Assembly (NCBI GenBank): GCA_013423325.1 | Contig: BLJB01000106.1 | Location: 1 to 64,000 of the forward strand | Length of the DNA stretch: 64,000 nt | From: Usnea hakonensis | Taxonomy: Eukaryota; Ascomycota; Lecanoromycetes; Lecanorales; Parmeliaceae | Direction: 5' to 3' | Shown here: positions 11,873 through 22,900 of the stretch, piece after piece | Layout: each line of letters opens with the position of its first letter | Numbering within the stretch: position 1 is the first letter of the stretch | Translations under genes and position numbers: made by a program | Notes under the pieces: model-generated | Told to the model about the DNA's origin: nothing | The model's database searches: none | What the model saw: only the letters and a program-made list of their open reading frames with translations

Positions 11873-14027
11873 CCATGGCAAGAGAGGCGAAATTTGGTCC
11901 TTTCATCAGTCGAGGCAGCAGGCTTCGGATGGTGGATTGTTCTAGTCGCCGGCATTGGCTTCATGACTGATGCTTACGATGTCTGTCATTCCCACTTGTG
12001 TTCGACTTCATGTCTAATTATGCCTTGGCGTCCTAGATCTTCTCCATCAATACCATCATACCAATGCTCTCCATCGTCTACTGGAAAGGCAACTTCCCTA
12101 CCAGATACGCACTCGGGGTGAACATTGCCACCCTGGTCGGCTCCATGATAGGACAAATCGTTTTTGGATTCCTGGCGGATCGATACGGTCGGAGGAAGGT
12201 GTATGGAATGGAGCTCCTTGTCACCATTGCTGCTTCCTTTGGCTTTGCGACTGCTTCCACAGGGGCTTACAATTCCATGTCGCTCATTGCGTTGCTCATC
12301 TTTTGGAGGCTGGTCATGGGGATTGGCATAGGGTCAGAGCCCTTTTCCAGCCATTGTCTCTGTCCGACACCTTGAGCTAACCCGAATGTTTCAGCGCCGA
12401 CTATCCTCTGAGTGCTGTCATCACCGCAGAGTGCATCCATCCAAAACCCTGCCCCGTCGATCGCGCTAACAATTTCTAGGTTTGCTCCTACAAAATATCG
12501 AGCCCGTATGCTGGCCGCTGTTTTCTTCTTCCAACCTTTAGGCCAATTAATCGCCGTACTGATGGCCTTTGCCGCCACCGCCGGCTTTCGTTCCTACATC
12601 TCAACGGCAACTGAACGGTCCTGCTCCGTACAGGCCATCGATCTTCCAGGCATACCACCACAGCCCCCCGATCCAACATGCGTACGGACAATAGACAGAG
12701 CGTGGAGATTAGTTGCGGGTCTTGGCGCTGTACCCGCTCTTGTGGCTATGGTGTTTCGCCTTACGATTCCGGAGTCGGTATACTATATACTGGATATCAA
12801 GAACGACAGTAACGAGGCCATGCACGCCAAGGAGTATTTCGGGTCCAGTGATGACCTCGGGCTCAACGATCAGGTCTCAGTGGACAATGAGGAGATTGAA
12901 CATACGCATAAGCCTACAGCCAATGGGGATCATGTCACTACCGAGCTGCAGTTGCCTCAACCCGCCCTTGCATCTACACTAAACGAGCAACAATCAGTCG
13001 AAGTGTCGGCCCCCAATTCCATTGGACCAATAGTCGAAGAACTCGAAGATCCTCACCCGTCTCAGGCATCACGTGCTGATTTATATCAATACCTTTTCAC
13101 GGAGGACAATTGGACTGACCTCTTTGCTACATCTATCAATTGGATGTTCCTTGACTTTACGTTCTATCTGCTCGGCGTCAACACCTCAAGCTTCGTTAGT
13201 GTGCTATACGGGCAGGAACATGGAAACCCGTTACCACTAAAAGCGCCATCAGCACCATACAAATGGCTGATTGAGACTGAAAGAGACATCATGGAATCGA
13301 CATCTATCGGAGCCTTGATTGGTAGCATCATGGCAATCTTTGCCATGCATTTCCTTAGTCGGAAAAGAATCCAGATGTGGGGCTTCTTGATTCTGGGAGG
13401 ACTGTTCATTATAGTAGGGGCATTGTACGTGACACTACCGCATACGAAAGCACACGTAGCAATCGTGGTGTTCTATGGTATATGCCAGCTGTTTTACAAT
13501 CTTGGTAAGTCTTGTCCGCTGACAACTTGAATGGGGTGCGGAAGCATGCTAACGCTGCAACCCAGGACCAAACACCACCACCTTCATCGTAAGGGCCAGC
13601 AAGAGTGAAAACTGTAATCATGTTAACAGCAACTCCAGATCCCAGCTGAAGCATTCCCAACCCGCTATCGCTGCACGCTCTACGGTATCGCGGCCGCCAG
13701 CGGCAAGCTTGGATCCGTGCTCGGCCAGGTTGTTGTGATCAAAGTCCAAAATCAGACACGACTAGGAATAACTCTGATATTGTAAGGCGCCCCGTTCCCA
13801 TTCAAACCACGCCAATAATCCCGTTGCCAAGCATTCTCTAACTCCTGCTCAGATTCGTAATCGTAATGCTCGTCGGCGCAGCGCTGACTCGATACTTGAC
13901 CCCAGAGACCTGCGATATCCACGGCAAAAGCCGCAAACTCGAAGATCTCGCCAAAGGGAAACTACATCGGAGAGAAATGGAGCGAGAAGAACGGGATGCA
14001 GAAGAGTCTCGACGGAAGCAGCAATGA
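11873..14027 (+). CDS. Inorganic phosphate transporter, MFS, PHO84-like (5' end unresolved)
   Basis: A major-facilitator H+/phosphate symporter of the PHO84 type, expected in the plasma membrane. Family blocks: EAAGFGWWIVLVAGIGFMTDAYD, IFSINTIIPML, GFLADRYGRRKVYG (MFS signature), GIGIGADYPLSAVITAEF, YRARMLAAVFFFQPLGQ, NLGPNTTTFIIPAEAFPTRYR and LTPETCDIHGKS. A long hydrophilic, acidic central loop separates the two six-helix halves. Exons from the first clear one: to 11980, 12037-12332, 12395-12430, 12480-13504, 13566-13588, 13639-13791, 13853-14027; introns 49-62 nt. The frame is closed by a stop at 11870-11872 and has no ATG before LVLSSVEAAG, so a short upstream exon must supply the start; an ATG at 11823 spliced to 11883 is one weak candidate. 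The MFS identity is sure; the substrate is inferred from family. Confidence 0.88.
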
Positions 14028-15130
14028 CGAAATGATGCGAATGTCCAGACGTTGAAAATCTATGAGTGTTCTCGATCGATCGTGACCGCCAGTATCATAT
14101 TGTACGTCTAAATCATCATAACCACTTCGAGGAATTCACTCCGGGGATTCTTTTGGCATTTCAGTAGGATCTATTAGATTTACTGACAGGCCCTTGGAAT
14201 TTACTAGACTGAATCACATCTCCCACACTCCCCGGGGGCACCCATTTATAAGTCGAGGCACTTCTCATGCACACACTAACCATGAAAATTCTAGAAGCCA
14301 TAACACCGCACGTTATTCGCAGGATTCGTAGATAGGAAGATAAGACGATAAGTTGCAACAGTAGTCTTAAGACTAAGTATTCCACATAGCTTATACTTCG
14401 AATCAGGCTCCGTTTCAGACATAGATATGATATATAAAAATTCCATTCCAGCAAACCCCATACAACATACCATAACAAGTAATCGCGCCAACAGATTTAG
14501 GGATTCATATATAGAACATTATCATTAAATATAATATAGCCTAAAGGAATAAAAAGCCTGACAATTCGCATACTACTTACTGCTATGATTAAAGGGTGAC
14601 CAATTATAGACTAGCTACACCCTTTGCCGGAAGTCGACCATGCGTGTAGGATTGATTGATTGTCTAGGTACCTATGTAGAGTAGAAATAGCTAATTTGAT
14701 AATCTATAAAACTTCTACTATGATTATTACCAAGCATACGTCTTTTGTACGTTGAGAGATGGTGCGTTATGTTTCAAGGTACGTAGGTAGGTAGCTTCCT
14801 AAATAGTCATTGCTATTGGCTAGCTCAGTCGAGACTAGCGTACTTATCGTGACGACAAGCTGCAAGGCTGGCATCAACTCGTATGACAAATCTCAAAAAT
14901 GATCTTCCCTCTCATCCCAGTGATGCTTACCCCAACGAGGACTTTGCCTGTGGTCAGTGGCCAAGAGACGCTAATGCGTGTGCTGCATGCCCGATAGCCT
15001 CAACTGTTAGCCTTACTCAGCCTCACGAGGGTCAGTCTTTTGCTCAACGTAAGGTTATTACTTTCTCATTTCTTCATCCATCACAACAATCTCTTGCTAC
15101 TCAAGGACGTTCGGTCACGCTTGGTACACA
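14028..15130. other. Intergenic, AT-rich, nothing seen
   Basis: AT-rich spacer with many GGTAGGTA/TACCTA-like words near 14640-14800 but no gene, RNA or clear repeat family. The last part is the upstream region of the ankyrin-like gene. Confidence 0.4.
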
Positions 15131-17421
15131 ATGGAGCCACTAAGCGGCGCCGCCAGCGTCTTCAGCGTAGCCTCACTCGCAATCCAAATCTGCGAGGAGC
15201 TCAAAAAGCTTCACGACTTTTGGCAGTCCGTGAAAGAAGCTCCGGATGACATTGCAAACATCTCCGCCGAGCTCAAGCTGTTCATGACATGGCTTACAGT
15301 CATCGCCAATAACTACCAACGGCAGGGTTGCGGTGATAAAAGTCCTAACGAGGCTGCGGCGACCGATACGCTAAAGCTATGTCTCGCCATAGTCCACGAC
15401 TTGAGTGCTGGAATCGGGGATCTAGCGAGCGGAATTGCCAAAGGTACCTTGTCCAGACGATGGGCATCGGTCAAGTTCGTCTTTCGCAAGGACAAAAGGG
15501 AAAAGGCCATGGCACAAATAGAGCGGATGAAGTCGCTTCTCATTATCGTGCAAACCTGTTATCTCGCGTAAGCAAAGTCCTCGTCTGAATTACATATGGG
15601 TTGATGACTTAGGAATAAGCAGAGAAATCCAGGAGGCAGGATTCAAAACTCTTAATTTGAGCCTGAGGTCACGAGATCCGATACTGTATGAAACGCATTC
15701 CCCTGCCACAACAAATACTACTGCTGCGAACGATCTATTAGCCATCAAGACTCCGTTGCCAAGTCCAGTACCAAATCCGTCGGTTGAATTGGCATCATTT
15801 GATCCCTTTTCATCCTCGCAAGCTGCCCGCCGAACAAAGCGTCGCACGACGCAGCAAAGTGAGAGAGCTTGCAATTTTGGAATTGCCATGCTACGACTCG
15901 TCTCGACGGAACAGGAGTCTATTCTTTTGGAGGAGTCTGGCACTGAGCGAAGGATACCCGGCCGGCGGACTCGTTATGACATTCGGATAGCGCAATGGCT
16001 GTTGAACCGTGGTCTCTCGTGGCAGTCTTCCGGTACATACGGCAGCTGGCAGCGCAGTTTCCACTCGTTCCAGTACGTTCCTGATGATTCACTGATCGTT
16101 GAGTTCTGCAGAGAAGGAGATGTCGCAAATGTTCAGAGAATGTTTGAGAAGGGCTTGGCGTCACCATTCGATCGAGTGCACAGTAAATATCAGAATTGCG
16201 ACTGGAGTCTGCTACATGTCAGTATCACGGCTTACCATAACTGCATTGGACACTTACGAGACCTCATGCTCCTAGTTCTCGGTCTTCAACGGCCATGCGC
16301 AACTGTGTAGATTCTTAATCGAATGTGGTCTAGGGTGTGGCCACGCGTCTGGTATGTCACGGTAAGAATCACTGTGAAATTTTGGCTGTGTTTCGGTGAA
16401 GATTTACTCTAATCGCAGGTTGCCAATCCTCTCTTGTATCCGTCCGTCGCTGAGCTCTAATCCTGCGGTGCATATCGACATCTTGAGACTTATGATTTAT
16501 GAAGGGCAATACGACCCTATGGAGGATAGCAAACACGGCAGCATAATGCACCGATTCCAAGGGTCTTCCATGGTATTTAAATGGCTTCTCGATCAGGAAG
16601 AGTTCTTCATTGATTTTGAACAACCATCCCCACAAGGTCAAACCATCGCTATGAATTTAAGTACGGTTAGACCGATCCGTCATTCTGCGTGGGATTATTC
16701 GAATTCTCTTGAGGCTGTGATTGCTCGCGGAAGTAATGTAGTCTTCGGTGGCGATACTTCGCTAGCTTACGGTGTTCCATGGTCTATATCGAGGTGTGCC
16801 GACGATCCTGACTTTCCCAAGCGTATCAAAGTGCTAAGGGACGCTGGGTTTGACTTGCATGCACCTACATCATCCTCAACGCCGTTCGGTTGTGTCCTAG
16901 CGTGTGCCCTATCTGATATCATTCGCGCCAAAGCGAAGTATAACATCTGGAGCGCAGAGCAAAAATCTGTCCCGAAGCCGCCTACAGGGTCGACAAGAAG
17001 AGTTGTTGATTACGATATCCTCGACCATACTCTGAATATCAAGTGTCGACCACGTATTTCCAAAGCGGTGTGGCAGACGTGGATGACCGAAAGGGGACCC
17101 ACGTTGGAGGCTGTAAGCGAGCTTTCGCTGTTGGAAATAATGCAGCGATTTCTGGATGCCTGGATGGAGGTGCTACTCGAAGCAGGACTTGATCTTGCCG
17201 ATTATGGTCGGCGAGAGGACCAATTACATCCGGAGGGGATTTTGGAAGTTTGGCGGGGAGAAGTACGTGTCTTTTTTGAGTACGGTAGCCACGTCAATGG
17301 CTGCAGGATTCACGTGACGGAAGCATGGTTATATGCTCCCTTCGATGATGACCGCGAGAAAGAGGCTACATCTGCTAGTCCCCTGGCGATGCCTTGCAGC
17401 TGGGATTCCGACGACGAATGA
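15131..17421 (+). CDS. Ankyrin-like protein with fungal helical N-terminal domain
   Basis: Four exons, 15131-15567, 15623-16217, 16276-16361, 16419-17421, total 2121 nt, 706 aa; introns 55, 58 and 57 nt. The N-terminus (MEPLSGAASVFSVASLAIQI, then helical text to about residue 145) matches the N-terminal domain seen in fungal STAND, HeLo-like and ankyrin proteins. A linker rich in Ser/Thr/Pro follows. Around residues 360-390 one ankyrin-like unit is visible (DWSLLHFSVFNGHAQLCRFLIECG), with further degenerate units (HIDILRLMIYEGQYDP, FKWLLDQEEF). The C-terminal part with FFEYGSHVNGCRIHVTEAWLY and AMPCSWD is common in fungal ankyrin proteins of unknown role. No NTPase domain is present between them. 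Involvement in non-self recognition is inference from domain company only. Confidence 0.8.
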
Positions 17422-18271
17422 GGCCGCGACTCTGCCTAATCTAGAAATAGTATCCTTTGTAACCAGCGCGACTCTATCGAATTTCTCTAACAATAGAACA
17501 ATCTCCGACTACCTTCGCAACAACACTTTCTCACCCAATATCAGACATCGCCGGCATTTGACTTTCAAGAACACCATTCCCAGTACCCACCTGATCTCAG
17601 CAGCCAGCCTCGCACCCGTTCAACATGCAACTACGTCCCATGGAGAGCAATCCGCCTATCATCCATCACTGAACACAAACACCCTACTTCCCCATCTCCC
17701 AACAGTCCAGTCCCCAACCCCACACTACGAACCACAGTACTCCCATCCAAACCCCAGCCACCAATACCGCCTCCAAAAACTCCTTCATCCCAGCGCTCCA
17801 AGATTTATTCTCACAGCATGTCGCTTATAGATGAGAAGTGTGATTTCCAAGCCGGGAGGTAATCCTGAAACCACTACACCAATCATTAGATCCGCGTCAT
17901 CAGGAACCGAACCCGATTTGCCTCCGCAAATAGCCTGTTTTGAGAAATGGTCTCGCGATGGTGAAGGTGAGGGACTTGATGGATGGAGTAGGCGATTACT
18001 TAGTTGTACTGAGGGGTATGATGATGAATTGTGATGATATTGATATATAGACTAAGTACCTCTATACCAGCACCAGTGAATGTAGTCCGTATCCGCAGCG
18101 AGGAGAGGCTTCGTATTCAGCAACTTGGTTATTTCCACCGCGTCCTTTCACACTTTACCCTACTTTAGCCATCAGATCTAGTTACACACCCCTTATACCT
18201 CCTTTACTAATTAGCCCAAATCCGCACCTCCCCCCCCCTCCTCACCAAGATATAATATAGTAGATCAAATT

Positions 18272-18695
18272 CTTCCACCTCTGCCCAAAGTGGACCTCCC
18301 CCTCTACCTCCCTCCGCAATACATGAAACATCGACACACCGCACACCACACCCCACACAAAGCGAACGACCGTAACCTCATAACCCCCTCTTTTCTATTA
18401 ATAGAAATAATTCTAATCCGTACCTATTCCTCTCATCCCCACATTAAATCCCTACCCACCCCTCATGCACCCCTATCAAACACCATCACAGTATCCATTC
18501 CCATCGCCACTCCCACCCCCCTAATCCCAATTTATAGAAAATGGCACCTCTACCCACCTCTGCCTAAAGTGGACCTCCCCCTACACAACACATGAAAACC
18601 CCACACACCACCCACACCACAACACACATATTCTATCAAACAACCACTACCCTACAACCCCCTCTTTCCGATAAAAGAATAACTAGAATCGGCAA
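18272..18695. repeat. Imperfect duplication, about 279-bp period
   Basis: CTGCCCAAAGTGGACCTCCC at 18281 recurs as CTGCCTAAAGTGGACCTCCC at 18560, followed in both copies by ACATGAAA, CACACCACAC-type sequence and ACCCCCTCTTT (18383 and 18657). The spacing drifts between 274 and 279, so small indels separate the copies. There is no coding content. Confidence 0.65.
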
Positions 18696-19162
18696 AGAAC
18701 CAATATTTCAGGGTAATCTTAGCAGTCGTCTGGCCAGGCCCCCGAAGTAGTATGATACAGAGGATGTACTCCAGGGGAGCTATATCCATACCACATCGAG
18801 ATCCACTCATTTCAACATATACTCCTCCGCACCACACCACACAACACAGCACAAACACCGCACAAACACCAAACAACCGCACCCACCCCTACAACCGCGG
18901 CTCCCAACAGTCGAACCATCAGTCCAAAAAGCCTGCACTAGTACAAATGAGGCCATATACACGGTTCGTAGTTAATTAAAAAAGATATAAATATAAAACC
19001 GTAGAACTAGTCCTTAAATAAATTCCCTACTAATTTAGACCCTAAAAAAAAAGAGTCTATTACTTCTACACCTCCCTGCCAACGATATCGTTGAGATCTT
19101 ACTAGGGAAATATAAACGACTTTAGGGACTCTAATTTCTCCCTACAAGAGATAAAACATATA

Positions 19163-19235
19163 AGCTTACCACCCACCCATCCACCCACCCATCCACCCAT
19201 CCATCCATCCACCTATCCACCCATCCATCCACCTA
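19163..19235. repeat. Tandem CCATCCAC/CCACCCAT repeat
   Basis: About 70 bp built from 4-8 bp words CCAC, CCAT and CTAT in irregular tandem order. Confidence 0.75.
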
Positions 19236-19348
19236 TACATAGCGCCCCCTATTTCCCCCTCCCCCTTCCCCCTACCTATATAGATATAATGACATCAACA
19301 TTTTCCAACTAATTAATCAATTAAGTATCAATAAATATACGATTCAAA

Positions 19349-19391
19349 AAATATCTCCCCTCCCCTCCCCTCCCCTCCCCTCCCCTCCCCC
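19349..19391. repeat. Tandem TCCCC pentamer repeat
   Basis: Eight or so uninterrupted TCCCC units. The complementary strand carries regularly spaced GGGG runs, a pattern able to form G-quadruplexes. Confidence 0.8.
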
Positions 19392-19960
19392 TTCCACGCT
19401 CCCAACCCAACCCCAACCCCATCCCCATCAAAAACCCCAGTCCCCATACCCACGCGGACAAGGACAAGAAGAATCAAACCAAATCAAACAATTAAAGAAA
19501 GAAAGGACAGCTGAACCAGGCCCGGGAAAAAAAATAGATTATAGGTCAAGGGTGGCACACTTCATAGACGGAAGGCGCACCCAGGTGTGATAGATAGGAC
19601 GAGCGATCTTTTCTTTTCTTTCCTTTTCTTTTTTCGCCTTTTACGTCAGGTAAGATACGGTAGGCAATGAAAACAAAAACAATTAATGACGGTTCTATAT
19701 AAATAAACGAAAGAAAGAAAGAAAGAAAGAAAGAACATAAACAGAAGGATACTCTTCCGGGAAAAAAAGATACCATCGTATCGTAATCTATATCCGAGGG
19801 TATATATATAGCTGGCTATAGTAAGCTACCCAATCCATTTCCAACTCGCCATCTACACAAAAGATGATAAAACCTTCATTCCATCACACCCCACAAGAGA
19901 ACACCAAACACCAACATACAAATCCAATCCTAACATCCTTCCCACAAAGATCTAAACAAC

Positions 19961-22900
19961 TCACTCCCAAAAATCATCCCCTCCCCCCTCCCTCTCCACC
20001 CTATCCCCCAAACCATCCCCCAAACCATCCTCTCCCTCCCCCTCCCCATATTCCCCCCCCTCTCCCCCCCACCCCTCCTCCTCCACCACCCTCCTCCCAC
20101 TAACCAACCTTCCCATCATACTCCCCTCGAAATCCATCCCCCTCCTCCTCACAGCCAACCACTCCTGCAAAAACAGAAGCGCGTTTCCAAAAAACGGACC
20201 TTCGCTTCCTTCCGGTCGTTTATCACAAAACGGCAGCGCGTCCCAGAGCGCCATTTCCGAGAGCTCAGTAGATTGATCTGCGGGCGCGGACGCAGGAGGT
20301 GGTAAAGCTAGAGCGCGATACAAGGCGTGTGACTGGGTGGCAAAGTCAAAGTAGAGACGGCCGGCGAAGAGGCCGAGGTCGCGGACCAGCCAGGTAGGAG
20401 CGCGCCAGTCCTTCGGGAGGGTGGGGACCGTGTATAGCTTCAGTGTGTCGAAAACGAGCATGGATCTGGTCACTGGAGCTGCGTAGGTGATGAGGTAAGT
20501 GGCAGGTGGGATTCGATCTCGGATCAGGGGAAGAATGGCATCGGCTTCAAAGTCCGAGATGATGAGTGCCGTGTTGGTGATGATACTCCACAATATCCAG
20601 TGGACAGGACGGGAGTATTCGTCCAAGGGCTTGCCCCATTCGACCACGACAACGTTGCAAAAGTCTTGAGTCACGAACAATCGCGATTTTGTAGCATCGT
20701 CTGACACGCCTAGGCGTCGACCTATGGCGGTCTGGCGAAGGGCTACAAAAGCTTGCTGATATGCCTGCGACCCTGCAATGAGTCGGCCATTCTCCGCGAA
20801 ATGCCTCACGTCCTTTTGGAGTGGTTGTTGTCTGAGTGGTGTCATGTGGGCGGGTTTCTTAACCTCTCTCACAGTCTCGACTTCAATTTGGACTTCCCTT
20901 TCTTGCTCAACCTCTGTAAAGAAACTAGAATTAGCTCTGGCACTTTTGAAGCGGACGTTGTTTGATAGGTCTCGCCAGTGCCAACATCAATGACACGGCA
21001 AACATAGTACATACCCTGATGTGCCAAGGCCTGAACGGTGTCACCAGTGTTCCTCAGCCCCTTCTTCATCACGTTGAGCTTTTCGACGTATCGAGCGAGC
21101 TCTGGGAATCCTTTGGGATCGACGGGCCGAGATTTCGTCTTCTGGTCTGGGGCGTACAACTCTTCAAGTGAGTATTGTTCTGGCTGCTCCAGTACTTTGA
21201 GATATGCCTTGCGCTGATCTTGTTGAGACAATGCATCTGGATTTCTCTGAGCCGCGAGTCGACGACGGCAGTATTCCAGTCCCTGTGAGATGTAAAGAGG
21301 CTGGAGTTGTTCAATGCTACAGCACGTCTGTTCCAAGAGCCAGACGATAACGTCATGAGAATCGATGGGACCCCTGGCTGCTTTACCTCTATAATTAAGG
21401 ATGCTTTGGTGCACTTCAGGGGGCGCGAAAAACACGACGGACTGGGAAATCGCTAATTGCCGCAGTCGCATGGCAGCTATGTTTTGGCCGCGTTAGTAAT
21501 TTTCTTCCACTGTCAAGGAGAAAAAGAGATGGCGAGCTACCTTGAACTGTGTGATCCTTTGTCTGTTGAATACCCAGAGTCAATGCCGCAGTTGCATTTG
21601 CCGGCATTTTGAGGTCTACTCCTCTCGTGTGAGCCTCATCAAGATACACAACACACGCTCCGAGGTTGTTGAGAAACGGTGACCCAGCTAATGGTAGAGT
21701 CTTGCCGTCTCTGTAGAGTACTCTAGCTCGATCATCTTCACCGAAAAATACGGCTGCCTCAGCTTCGTGGTCAATTAACAGCCAAGTCTGCGCCAGAGAC
21801 GTGTTGTCCATCTCCAGGATTTGTGCTCCTGCATCAATCAACATTCTGATGCCCTTTTTGTAAACCAGCTTCAAAAAGTCCTCCTCGGATAATCTCTTCC
21901 CATACATGTCGGAGGCAGGAACATATCTCCGATTTCTGGGCTGCAGTAGATATGTCAGGACATCAGCATTAGTATGCGCGAGTCCCGGTAGGTCATTTTG
22001 CACAACATTAAGAGGCAGGAGTGTCCTATTATCATTTGTTCCACTGAATCCTACAGTCAGAGATGTTGACTGGCGGTCCGGTCTAGGGTTGGCATTCTTT
22101 GTGGAGCTCGTAAGAGGTTGATCAACAGCAGAAGATGCTTGTGTGGCAATATCCCAACCAGAGGTAACCAGCTTCCGTTCGAAGACACGAGAATGACGTG
22201 GGAAGACGTGGTGGTTGAGGAAATAGTTGACAACCGTCATTTGCTGGCGGAGGTGATTCCAGAGTAGAGTACATTGGGGTTCATCGTCGACACTATATGA
22301 ACGATCAATGGATTAGCACCGCAAGTAGATCAACATGTTCAAAAACGTGATGAAACCGCGATAAAGAATCTTGTATAACTCCCATTGGAGATTGGTGTAT
22401 CATAGACTTTTCAATGGTATTAAACCTAGAGCAAACGATTCCTGGGACTGTTGCAGTTCCTTCGTTGGACAATTCAAGGGGGTAGGTTTCATAAAAACGA
22501 CTCACTTTATGGAACTCCATGAGCGTAAAGAATCTGGAATAGACGGAGTATCCTGAATCCAAGACTCAAATTCTCTCACAGGCTCGTCGTCAGACTTTAT
22601 CAGCTGGGTCAGAGCTTGCTGAAATTGGGGCAAGGTGAGGCCCGAGTAATAGAAGCTGAGACAGGTTAATATGATGCTAACATCAGGATGTCCAAACTCG
22701 GCCTGATCCGATGCGACTCCCTTTGCTTTGTACGGCACGGCAATTGGGTCTCGGCGCACATCTGTCCCATATTGAACGTTCCATCGTTTATTCAGACCCA
22801 GCAGTAATATTTTGTGAATTAGTAGCCCGCGAAGGAGCAAGAGCCGCTGGCGAGTATCTGTTTTCCCTCGGAAAACTGTAGCTATCTTTAGCGCTGTTGC

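Larger units (their letters stand above)
17422..19960. other. Gene-free, repeat-rich region
   Basis: About 2.5 kb without a credible gene. It holds an imperfect duplication, CCATCCAC-type and TCCCC-type tandem repeats and a GAAA tetranucleotide run (about 19707-19733). The right end is the 3' flank of the giant minus-strand gene. Confidence 0.6.

Noticed and set aside
14161..14491. Minus-strand frames of 105 and 66 codons rich in Leu, Ile and Tyr
   Set aside because: Composition reflects AT-rich DNA; no motif or start context.
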